Assembly (NCBI RefSeq): GCF_000003815.2 | Contig: NC_049989.1 | Span: 16,808,287-16,872,286, forward strand | Length of the DNA stretch: 64,000 bases | Source: Branchiostoma floridae | Lineage: Eukaryota > Chordata > Leptocardii > Amphioxiformes > Branchiostomatidae | Reading direction: 5' to 3' | Shown here: piece by piece, positions 55,101 to 64,000 of the stretch | Layout of the letters: every line of letters begins with the position of its first letter | Position numbering within the stretch: the first letter of the stretch is position 1 | Notes under the pieces: generated by a model | What the model was told of the DNA's origin: nothing | What the model saw: only the letters and a program-made list of their open reading frames with translations | The model's database searches: none | Program-made: the position numbers and the translations under genes

Positions 55101-58100
55101 TCAATTGCTAATTGGACAGTAAATGAAAATGGTCGAGTCCACTGTTTTTACCTGGCGCTTCATATACCGTAGTTTTAATTCATATACACTAAAGGAACAT
55201 TAGATATTATTTAATAAAGATGAAGACAGAAAATCCTTTAAAAAGTTACCCAACAAATATGCAGATAACGTAAACATTTTTCTCACGTACGTGTTTCCGT
55301 ACTTCTTGTTTCATCTAATGCTTGAGATAGTCTGTGTCCGTTTCTTCTTTCCAGATTCAGCATGATATGCCATACATAGTTGTAGGTGTCATCACCCAGG
55401 GGGCTTACAACCTGGACCACTGGGTGACGGCATACAAGCTGGCGTTCCGAGTCCGTCTAGATGTTCCAACATGGGCTATTTACACAAACAGTGAAGATGA
55501 AGAAATGGTTAGTAATGTAATAAACATGACTATATTTGTATGGAAAAATTATAAGATTTAAAGGAAAATATTGCTTTTCCTCGTGTGCCCCCCCCCCCAA
55601 AAAAAAAAAAATTAGGTTCGGTTGCAATCGCTAGGCAAGAATTCTTGTATGGTTTGTTTACTTCTTTTGTGTTAGATATAGGCCCAAGTCATCTCAAAAT
55701 AACCTTTTAGCAATGAAATTTGAAGAACGTTATTCTTTATTTTATCTCTGATTAGTAATTTTCAAGTTACTTTGTCTTAATACGTTAAACATTAAACAAG
55801 AGCAAAGGATATTGATAAACTGAGCAAGATACATTCTACTTTAGATTCTAACATCAATTGCTGAAATCCCTATGTTTTAAGGCCGTGTTGATTTGACTAT
55901 ATGATTGACAAAAGCAAGCGCATGAATTTTTACCTCCGTTTCCAAAAATAGATTATCATAAATTCCCAATGCAGGGTGATTAACAAATATCCACCAAAAA
56001 TGGACATTAAGCCATAGCCATCAAGCAAACTAGATTCAAAGTCAAAGAAGAAGATATAAAAGAACAAAAAGGGAAACTCTACTGTTCGGTGTACAGTACT
56101 ATGAATAATTGATTTTTAAACCTTCATAAATATCAAAATTCCATATACAAGGCCGTAATTAAAACTTTCTTTTATTCGCTCGCTCGCGTCAGTTTCGGTG
56201 TTCCAAGACTGCCATTAATATAATCAAATCAACATGGCCTTATATGAAATACAGGCGATTCCTTTAAAGGGTTGGCCTTGCATCTGGAAACACATACATT
56301 TCTCATGAGCTTAGCCAGAATTGAAGAAAAAATGGTCGACACCATGTCTGATGGCAGCAAAGCCTATTGACCTAGACAAGTTCAAAATAAATTCCAGAAA
56401 AATTAAGCAGACATTTTGAGATTTATAGAAAAAAACGTTTTGAGTCTCGAACAATAAAAAAAAATGTCCGAGATTTATAATAGTTATGATGATGATTACA
56501 CGTACATTTGAACAATGATTCCTATTTGAGATCTTCTATTTCAGATTTTCCAAGGGAACACGGACAGCCATCGCTATGCACTTAACTTGCTGGACATCCC
56601 AGTCGAAGCGCTCTTTACTCGTTTCTACCCTTTGACCTTCCATAATTACATTGATATGAGAGTGGAGGTTCTTGTTGATGGTACCAAATCCAGTCCTTTT
56701 TCTGTATAGTAGTTTAAAAGTTTTTTTTGTCTTTCTTTAAGGCAACTTTAACAAATTTTAAATGTATTAAGAGCTAAGTATTTTCGAGATACGAAAAAGG
56801 TTAAAATAACATACTGTATTTTAGCTGCATTGAAACCCAACTACAAATATAACAGGGATAGTTAATAGGCATTAATTTGCCCAGCCAAGAATTTCATGGT
56901 TCTAATCAAACAGCATTGTGCATGTAATACAGCATATGATTCGAGAAGTTATAGGTGACTCTTAATAATTTTAAAAGATGTGGAAATGAACGTCAAGCGT
57001 TTTCTTTACAGTACTGCAAGGGGCTTTGCATGTTCGTGCTTTTTTTGTTTATAGAGGACTTTATTAGACAAGCTGTAAATATTGTAAATTCAGAAACTAT
57101 CTCGATGGTTTAATCCTCGCGGCGGCCGCTTTACCGCTTCAACGGAATGTAATCCTCTATGATATTTGAAGAATGGGTAGGTGTCACCGAAAGCAAGATC
57201 AAGTTCAATTAAGGGTCTCTAATAAAGTGACTGGTTACTGTTCTGCAGATGAGGTTAGATTTTCGAAAAGTGCCAAGTTTATGATTTTAAATTGGTAACT
57301 AGAACTTGGGGCAGGAAGTAAGTGGCATATGTTCGGGCCCCATACCGGCCTGTTTGGAACTGCAGTGATCTAAATGCATCTTCATTTAAGTTTAATGTAA
57401 AATCATCCATTTTGCCTAACACTTAAATGCGTCTAGAAGAAGTCAGACGAATTGCATAGTGTCACAATTGCACTTATGAGCTTCTGCAGCATTCCATTTT
57501 ATCTTATAACATTTTTAGAAAAAGTATACATGCTAGCAGTGCAGCTTATATACATTGTATCCATCAGATTCAAGTTGTGAACAGGACGAAGTACGTTGTG
57601 ACGGGGCATGTCAGCAAAAGGAAAGTGTCTGCTGGCGTTTTGACGGATGTCTGCCACACAAGTATCACTATGGAGACAAGTATTATCATTATGTCCTTAC
57701 TTGAAAAACTCGAAATCGTATTGCTATGGCATCGTCTACACAGAAAATACTGTATTTATAGATGTATTGATTTTTTTTACAATTTTCATTTTAAAATGAT
57801 AGTCCAAATAGTGCGTGCGGTGACATCAAACTAGTTCGCTGTGCCGTACATATACAGGTCATAGGGATTACTTTTAGGTGGAAAAATTGGATACTAACCC
57901 AACATTTTTCTTTCTTTAAATTCCACCATGTAACAGGATCTGAAGGTCATGTCTTGGTGTGAGCGGAAGTCCGTCACGGTTTATATTGTAGCTGTAACAG
58001 CATCTCAATACATTTAGAATAATATCAAGGCCCACTTGACAAATAAAAATGCAATCCTTCCCCTAACTGTTGGAATTGTTTTACAGACCAGTTTGCGAAG

Positions 58101-61100
58101 ACATCCTTCAAGCGGAGTGCGGTTTGGATTCGGCCGCTACGCTCAATGATCTCATGTGTTATGGTACGTTGTTTCGACATTCACTACACTCAGAGCTCCG
58201 TTGGCGTGTTTAAAAAGTTTACTAAATACTCCAACAATTCCAAGTAACGTATTTCTCATCTCTTCACACATAACCGACTTATATGGCATTTCATGCAAAT
58301 ATACATACATAATGTATGGATTAGAATTCTGTTAATTGCAGGACTTATTTGTAAATGAATTTTATGCAGTTGTCAGGACCAAATAAGCGGCACTGGTCAC
58401 AAACAGACAGCGTTCTAAGTATTAACAGTTTCGTGTTAATGTCAATGTTACTTTTCGGTGCCAAATTTGGTCGGAAGTCGGAATTGTCTTTTCAAGGTCC
58501 CTCCAAAGGATTTTAACTAGAAACCACATTTCATTGTAACCTTTCAGATACATATTTAACAGATTTAGCGATCTAATGCCTTGTTACAGACTCTTGTCAG
58601 TCCATTTTCAGCTTCATTATATATTTCCAGGTCAGTTTGCCTTTCACTGTGACATGGTTTTATGCAACAATAGATAAATAGAGGGAGATACACACTCAAA
58701 TAGATGGATATAAAGATTACATAGATAGATGTAGAGAGAGAGAGAAAGAGAGATATATTGATTTTTCCTGCTATTCAAATAAAAATATAACCATTTACCC
58801 CAAAGAAATCACAAGCCAGTTCAGTCCGTGCCGGGATGATGACAGCTCTGAAGTATTCCATGACAGCGAGGCTTGTGATGGCAGGGTGGACTGCTCAACG
58901 GGGAAAGATGAGGCAAACTGTGAGGGTAAGTCGGCTTACTACATTCAAAGTCAAAGTTTCTTCCCTCGCCTGTTGGTGCATAGGGCGGCGCTTATCTCCA
59001 TTTCAGTAGCCCTGGGCCAGACAACTTTGTGCAATCACTACAGCAACGGGCTAGTCCACTGGTAGTGGTGTGTGTTCAACTTCCATACTCTTTCCCAAAC
59101 ACTGGGTGCTAAGCAGAGAAAGCGGCATGTACCATTTTTAAGTCTTGGTATGACTCACACAAACACACGACCTACCTGCAAGGTATATACTCTACACATT
59201 CGGCCATTGCACTGGTACCACATTGCATTCATATAAAAAAAAACGATAAATTGATAAATAATCAGGTAACAATATCAAAAGTTACTCAAGCAATTTTGAA
59301 ATGACCAGCTGTTTCAGGAATCAGATGCTGTCTTGCATAAGTAGCTTAAAAAAAACAAACTAAATTTACATGTCTTAAACAGTTTACTCTCTACATATTG
59401 GTAAGATTTGGAGGCTTATTGTATTGCCACATTTCGTGTGGGACCGCGTAGCACAGTGGTATTGTGTTCGGCCCGTGGCCGAGAGGTTGCGGGTTCGAAT
59501 CCGCCTCCGTGTCACCGATCTTGTGTCCTAGGGAAATGCACTTTACACACGTGCGATGGTGTGGTGTGAGTGGTCCAAAACCTACAATACCTTGGCCGCA
59601 CATGGGGCAATTACTGTCGTATTGAGGTCACCATAGTGGCGCCGAATGGCTGCACGCTCCAGACCCTTGCGATTTAGCCCCGCCTATTGTAAGCTCCTCG
59701 CAATTCAGCCCCTGGCTGCAAAGACGGAGTAGTCGGCCCATCCAATAACAATAACAATAACATGTACAAAATTTCAATTGATGCCACTCGAAATGTACTT
59801 TAGTAATAATTAAGTAAAAAAAAAACAGTTGCCAACAGGGGTGGCCCGTGAGGTACCTGCTGTAATACCACACATGATCTGATGCACTTTCTCTTCCCTG
59901 AACAGGATGCGCAATGGAATGCTTCACTGGTTTAGATGACCCGTGTATTCCGCATGGCTGGATTTGTGACGATATCGAAGACTGTATGGACGGGAAGGAC
60001 GAACAACGTTGTCTCTATGGTACGTGTTCGACTGATATAAAAGCAACGTTTTGCTATACTATGGTTCCGACAGTAAAACATTTTATAATTTTTGCGTGTT
60101 CAGAATGTCTGTTCTCACAGTTGAAAAGTGACAGGAAATGTCACTTAAATGTTTTGTCCACTTTGTCTTGAAGCTTCAAGTTACTCATGATTAAACAAAG
60201 ATAATTGAAGAAGTCTTAGCAAAAGGCATATTTTCCGGAGGTATTCCACATGTTTCAGATACATGCATATTACTGCAGTGTAATGATTTAGTTCTTAACA
60301 TTATGATAACTTTATTTTAACATTATGATAACTTTATTTTATGTTATACACATGGCAGGCGTATCAAAAGACTGCTTTTTCTCCTGCTTCAACAACTTCA
60401 CCTGTCTACCAACACTAGAACTGGGGGATGGCCACCGGGATTGTGAATTCGGAGAGGACGAAATTCCTAATTACAGTAAACACGTTATATTTTTTCTTCG
60501 AAATTTTTACACATTTTAGCCATATTCTATGATTAATTTTTGTACACTCATTTTCCAACATCATCTAATTTCTTTCGTTCGAAAGATCATGATCATGTTG
60601 CATGACATCATCGATCTATTAATAACTTTATTACAAAAAGCAATGTCTTTCTTCTAAATACACTAGTAATCACACGAAATGTGCACTTTGGAATTGAGTT
60701 TGTTGCAAGTAGTTTTTTTAGTTGGAAGGCATGCAGTTGGCGGTGATATTAAAAAATAAAATCTTTACCAAATTTGATCTGTTCACGTTTACCTCAACAG
60801 TTGAAGAGTCTCTGCGCGACCATTGGGGCTTCTGCAGTTACAACTGTACGTCAGTCTACGGCAACGCGTTGTGCGTTCCTGACGCGTTCAGGTGCGACGG
60901 TGACGCGGACTGCTTGGAGGGAGAGGATGAGCAGATGTGCAGTGGCTACACTACTTTTCAGTCCTATGAAGGTAATCATTTGCAATATTCACCAAATGTA
61001 ACCCAAAATCAAAATCAATCATTTCTCTACCAAGCTAGCTAATGCTGATCGCCGTATCAGGGTCACAAGGAAAATGTACCCCCTACCTCTGCCCTATATT

Positions 61101-62827
61101 CCTTATACTATGAAGTCTCCTTGTAAGGCAGATTTGCATTTTATTAGTTCTTTTTTACTCTTTGTTTAGTAGTCTCTATAATACATAAATGATGTAAATG
61201 TTCGCGGTTTTTTATGCGTTTTCATGTTTGCGGTTTCTACATCGTCGCTTCACCGCGAACTCAAACCCACCGCATACAATTTTCCTAAACGGTATGTTAC
61301 TACAATATATTGTGCTAACGCGACACAGCTACCGAGAACAATCCAGTTTCCCGCTACCGCTAAAGTAAATACCTTTTTTTATAAAAAAAAAGATTATTAT
61401 AGCTGTCTTATGCCCGAATGTACAGATTCCCTTTTTTGTAGAAAACAAACACACTTTTTTGTAGATTATTCACAAATGTGGACTTATATTGATGTATTCT
61501 AACATGCTTCTCAAAAGATATAAATGTTGCTTCTTGTAATGTACAGAATATGATTGCCCGACCATTACATGTTTACTGCCCGGTGTTCCGGACCGTTCTT
61601 GTCTGCCCAACCATCTGGTCTGTGATGGACATCCAGACTGTATCTTACAAGAGGACGAGCAGGGGTGTGGTGATAACCCTGAACAAAACCGTGATGACCA
61701 ACCGACAGCAGAGCCTACAGGTGGTCCAAAAACGACAGAAGGACCTACGGATCCAAAGGAAACAAGCGAAGAAACAACAGCCGGTCAAGAACCCAGTGAA
61801 GGGACAACGGGTGGTCAAGAACCTACATATGGCCATGAACCAGCTGCTGAACCAACCAGCTTTGAAGAACGAAAAGGTAAACATGTTCAAACTATTAGAA
61901 GTTCATCTGTGTTGATAGAAGTCGTTCTTGAATTAGTTGAACTGTAATTTCCAACACAGAAATCGGACTCATCCACGACACCAGTGGATTGTTCATTCCC
62001 TGCTAAAAACAAACTGATGCTGTGTAGTCAAAAATTTGGTTGAGTCCAATTTTTGTGTTGTTCAACTATTTCAAGAATGTTCTAAACCCTTCAGCAAATA
62101 GCAAAGCTCCTTGCGAGACTCATACAACACATGATACCTTATTGTCCACATGATATTTTTATTAGACAGTACTGACTTGATTGTAATTTTGGCTTAACCC
62201 TATTCAGACCACATCTATCATGTTGAAAACTTTCTATCCGCTTTTTACATCAGCGACATCATACTGCAGTACATTGTCGAACTGTGTTTTTTGTTCGGCA
62301 AGGTGTTAGATGGTCACTTAAACGTTCCTCATTATGAATGTACGGAAGCAAGAGTTTCATTCAATGCAATATATAAATGTCATGGATCAATTTCATCTTG
62401 TTATTAAGGCACTAAAATTGTTTGTAGACATCCATGGGACTTCAAACAAGATAAAAGTTTTCAATCATATTATCTATTATTAAATTTGCTGTCAAAATGA
62501 CGAATACGTTTGTCATTGGTTTGTAACAAGTGATATTTTCTTTGGCAATGGATTGGTTCAGTTTTATTTCCGATTGGTTTTAGGCGCCCAAGGGCGGTTT
62601 GATCTACAATAAATGTATATTCTTAACCAAAAATCAAATAGAATATAAGATATAATAGTATGGATTAGTGTAATTTTCATAATTACTACAATGGGCTAAT
62701 CTCATGATTTCATTCTTTTCTAGTTACAGATTTCTATGCGAGAAGCCATGGGCACAAGAACGGGGCCGTGTTTTGGATAGCTGTTGGCGAACTAGTAGCT
62801 CATGTTTTCTTTGACAATGCTTTGTAG
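41597..62827 (+). CDS. Large LDL-receptor class A / F5/8 type C (discoidin) mosaic protein
   Basis: Exons: 41597-42563, 44457-44567, 45799-45912, 47574-47693, 48654-49079, 50831-50941, 51303-51419, 51662-51772, 52331-52506, 53352-53507, 53830-53968, 54303-54526, 55355-55507, 56545-56680, 57568-57679 (or -57661), 58087-58163, 58806-58925, 59906-60019, 60359-60475, 60801-60971, 61547-61876, 62724-62827. Total 4206 nt, 1401 aa, with all phases consistent. Order: signal peptide (1-17); seven LDLa-like modules in one exon (to 322, the fifth degenerate); three more (to 437, the last degenerate); F5/8C-1 (438-579, one exon); three LDLa (580-692); F5/8C-2 (693-849) and F5/8C-3 (850-1020), three exons each; about six LDLa-type modules (1021-1300), two weak; a Thr/Glu/Pro linker; a hydrophobic C-terminus ([15 protein letters not shown]) that may be a weak membrane span or anchor signal. 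Inference: a secreted or cell-surface adhesion or ligand-binding protein. Uncertain points: the exon 15 donor, the GTTGGT donor at 53969, and whether all exons form one transcript. Best seen as a relative of the divergent minus-strand gene. Confidence 0.78.
42617..42850. repeat. Dispersed repeat related to 23627-23790
   Basis: ACTCGAAATACCACCTACAT, GGTGCAGGTAG and the right block GAACAATTCAGTATGATCCA are shared in part with 23627-23790. Lies in intron 1 of the large mosaic gene. Confidence 0.55.
43501..43677. mobile_element. MITE, 'TACTGTAA' family, copy 2
   Basis: Starts TACTGTAAATGCAGAAACTT and ends GGCGAAATTACAGT, with the TTCGCGGT/ACCGCGAA pattern of copy 1 at 2790-3001. A 66-codon frame crosses it by chance. 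Confidence 0.8.
45025..45612. mobile_element. Decayed copy of the piggyBac-like element
   Basis: It begins near ATTCAGACGGGCC and ends near CCGGTCTGAATGGGATT, with scattered interior matches to 25027-25986 (GATAACAAGCTTATT, AATTTGTAACTA). None of the TGACGTCA sites survives: equivalents read TGATGTAA, TGACGTTA and TGGCGTCA. In intron 3 of the mosaic gene. Confidence 0.65.
46440..47260 (+). repeat. Dispersed element ending in a repeated ATGCAAAT/ATTTGCAT unit
   Basis: The left part (46440-46830) resembles sequence at about 57160-57330 (AAGTAAGTG, GTTTGGGCCCC and TTCGGGCCCC blocks). The right part has three units near 46828, 46951 and 47149 with ATGCAAATCAACAGCTAATTTGCAT-type inverted octamers, then TCCACTACATTC, GATAGGACTT and CACATATGTAGCTGGGAA. 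Family not identified. Confidence 0.7.
47742..47940. mobile_element. MITE with CCAGGTGTCATTATACC ends
   Basis: ACCAGGTGTCATTATACC at the left and GGTATAATGACACCTGGT at the right are exact inverted repeats within arms of about 31 bp. The copy starts about 50 bp after mosaic-gene exon 4. Confidence 0.88.
49140..49190. repeat. (GT)n [14 protein letters not shown]
   Basis: An almost pure GT run about 70 bp after the donor of mosaic-gene exon 5. Confidence 0.95.
49247..50188. mobile_element. piggyBac-like non-autonomous element, copy 2
   Basis: High similarity to 25027-25986 along its length. The left TTAACCCT is lost (GCATTCAGACGGGGG remains), while the right end GGTTTGAATAGGGTTAA is kept. It retains three perfect TGACGTCA sites (about 49583, 49814 and 49825). 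Lies between exons 5 and 6 of the mosaic gene. Confidence 0.8.
53969..54130 (+). repeat. (GTTG)n-rich [14 protein letters not shown] at an exon border
   Basis: Repeats of GGTTGGTT, GGTTTGTTGG and similar begin exactly at the donor of mosaic-gene exon 11 and run for about 160 bp. Every GGTT offers an alternative weak GT donor. Confidence 0.85.
54533..54857 (+). mobile_element. Dispersed repeat family R1, fullest copy
   Basis: The left end AGGGAACAACCCGCCGTATG is roughly the inverted repeat of the right end ACGTCGGATTGTGCTCTTAA. The interior shares GTGCTCCAAAATCCGTCG and CCCACGTTTTGGCACGTAGA with the other copies. It begins 6 bp after the donor of exon 12. Non-autonomous. Confidence 0.75.
57075..57330. 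repeat. Decayed MITE end followed by dispersed-element fragment
   Basis: 57075-57140 resembles the left half of the TACTGTAA family (ATTGTAAATTCAGAAACT, GGTTTAATCCTCGCGG). 57160-57330 resembles the left part of the 46440 element. Both are degraded. Confidence 0.5.
59443..59762 (+). mobile_element. tRNA-derived SINE, full length
   Basis: The head has an A box (TAGCACAGTGG) and a B box (GGTTCGAATCC) at tRNA spacing. A unique body of about 230 bp follows, then a tail of (ATAACA)n. The tRNA-like part does not fold into a normal cloverleaf with a clear anticodon arm and is followed directly by the body, so it is a SINE and not a tRNA gene. Lies in the intron before mosaic-gene exon 18. Confidence 0.88.
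61191..61370. mobile_element. MITE, 'TACTGTAA' family, decayed copy
   Basis: GATGTAAATGTTCGCGGTTT at the left and TTTCCCGCTACCGCTAAAGT at the right, with CACCGCGAACTCAAACCCAC inside. The terminal repeats are eroded. Confidence 0.65.
61927..62075. mobile_element. MITE with CTTGAA(A/T)TAGTTGAACTG ends, copy 2
   Basis: CTTGAATTAGTTGAACTGTA at the left, GTTCAACTATTTCAAG at the right. Shorter than the copy at 12774-13042 but with the same AGTGGATTGTTCATTCC interior. Confidence 0.8.
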
Positions 62828-63469
62828 ACAACACAGTAACTTTTTAATCTCACATAGTAGGAGTATTTGTCCATTGGATTTTTCCAAGTTTTCCACGCCG
62901 TTTGTGTGATTTGATGGTGGAAAAAAAGATGGTGGTGTGTAAAGATGGCATCTGTAAACTTTGTGGCTTTGATTTGTATATCCATATTCATTAGGTTACT
63001 ACTGGCAATATCGGTCTATATTCTATTGAATGTTTGCTTAAATATTATTTAGTCGATAGGTGTGGAATTGGCTTTAATGTAAACTGTACAATAACCAAGG
63101 TCTATGCATAAAAGCGCACTTAATGAATATCGATGTGTATTTTTACTGCGTTGCGGCCAGCACTAAGTTTATTATATATAGGTTAACACTATAGATTTTG
63201 GGATTGTCATCGCAAATATGAATTGGACGGAAAGGACATCATTTGACAGATTTCTGCGATATACATCCATACTTGAGCCAGTTTTTTTAGTTTCCTATTA
63301 CCTTGTAATTTTCCTAATATGTAATATGTTTAGCTGTAGCATGATTCTACGTTATGTTTTATTATCAATTGCGCTTCATTTTTCAAAGCAAAAATATAAG
63401 GCTGACCACTTCATTTCCGGAATGTACATCTTAACCAAGCACATGAATGAATACTCTCTGAGTTTGAGT

Positions 63470-63610
63470 TTGAGTTTATTTATTCGCACGTAGAACACAA
63501 AAACAGAGAAATGTACATTGGATAAAACAAATACTGTGCGGGAGGAAGGGAGGAAGCCTAACGGCTTATGCGAGCCCTCCTCCTATAACGTATGCAATTC
63601 TAATGAAATA
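63470..63610 (-). mobile_element. LINE 3' tail, reverse orientation
   Basis: On the minus strand the sequence ends GCGAATAAATAAACTCAAAC followed by further CTCAAA repeats, a typical LINE terminus with a short tandem tail. The preceding part includes a CGCATAAGCCGTTAGGCTTC block. No coding part remains visible. Confidence 0.6.
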
Positions 63611-63627
63611 ATTGAGGTGATAAACAA

Positions 63628-64000
63628 TTGATAATAAAACAAGGAAATGTATCAACTAAATTAACACAAAAAAGCCATCAAATAGAGAAGCTAAATAACA
63701 ATTAAATTATTAAAAGCAGGGAAATATATCAACTAAATAACAACTTAAGCTATCAAATGGAGAAGTTGAGGAAAAAATTATGGGCAACAATTTAAATATT
63801 GAAATTATCGTAACACAAATGAAGCTATATAATATAATAGAGAAGCTAAAGTTAACGAATTAAGAAAAAACAAGGATATATCGTAACTAAAGTGACACAA
63901 ATAAAGCTATTATCAAATGACTAAAACAAGGAAATGTAGCAGCTAAATACCTAATGATTAAAACAACAATTAAATTATTAAAAACAGGGAAATATATCAA
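63628..64000 (+). repeat. A-rich irregular tandem repeat, continues past the window
   Basis: Units beginning AAAACA(A/G)GGAAAT(G/A)TATCAACTAAA recur near 63635, 63708, 63867, 63924 and 63979, with AACAATTAAATTATTAAAA between some. The spacing is uneven (55-160 bp). The array is cut by the window end. Confidence 0.7.

Noticed and set aside
59443-59515. tRNA gene
   Set aside because: A and B boxes are present, but the cloverleaf is poor and it is continuous with a SINE body and an (ATAACA)n tail.
63218-63493. 91-codon hydrophobic open frame after the mosaic gene
   Set aside because: No family match, no conserved start context, and its end runs into the (TTTGAG)n tail of a LINE. Probably chance.

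Overview
The window looks like invertebrate chordate DNA, most likely amphioxus (Branchiostoma). Small coding exons sit in long introns. Extracellular modules are carried on symmetrical phase 1-1 exons. There are many kinds of short inverted-repeat transposons, L2/CR1-like LINE tails ending in ATTCATT, a tRNA-derived SINE, and a type II membrane protein with an NPMY-motif tail, an arrangement I associate with amphioxus. The organism call is an inference from style, not from a database match.

Region by region. (1) 2.1-14.6 kb, plus strand: a complete ten-exon gene for a nicotinic acetylcholine receptor alpha-type subunit (480 aa, open throughout). It has a canonical ligand site but an unusual pore helix. 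Its introns hold nested MITEs, a 1-kb tandem duplication, a 102-bp [13 protein letters not shown] array and two LINE tails placed directly before splice acceptors. (2) 15-18.9 kb: several unrelated tandem arrays (19-bp units in a 76-bp higher-order pattern, about 109-bp units, about 55-bp units) and one hAT-like element. (3) 19-27 kb: gene-poor. It holds one isolated first-exon-like sequence resembling phosphatidylethanolamine N-methyltransferase, a strand-asymmetric C/A-rich island and a TTAA-flanked element carrying CRE motifs. (4) 27.9-30.2 kb, minus strand: a three-exon type II membrane protein with a cytoplasmic NPMY tail and a Ser/Thr-rich ectodomain. (5) 31.8-39.1 kb, minus strand: a signal peptide, one F5/8C-like domain and four LDL-receptor class A (LDLa) modules. 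A 5'-truncated LINE lies in its large intron. (6) 41.6-62.8 kb, plus strand: a 22-exon gene for a 1401-aa mosaic of LDLa and F5/8C (discoidin) domains. (7) 63.4-64.0 kb: a LINE tail and an A-rich tandem array running off the end.

The two F5/8C-LDLa genes are divergent neighbours about 2.45 kb apart. They share a homologous single-exon F5/8C module, so they look like an inverted paralogous pair of receptor or secreted genes built by exon shuffling. All exon boundaries were read by eye from GT/AG sites and checked by phase arithmetic. I saw no sign of a defence island, CRISPR array or other unknown multi-gene system; the novelty is in gene architecture and mobile elements.
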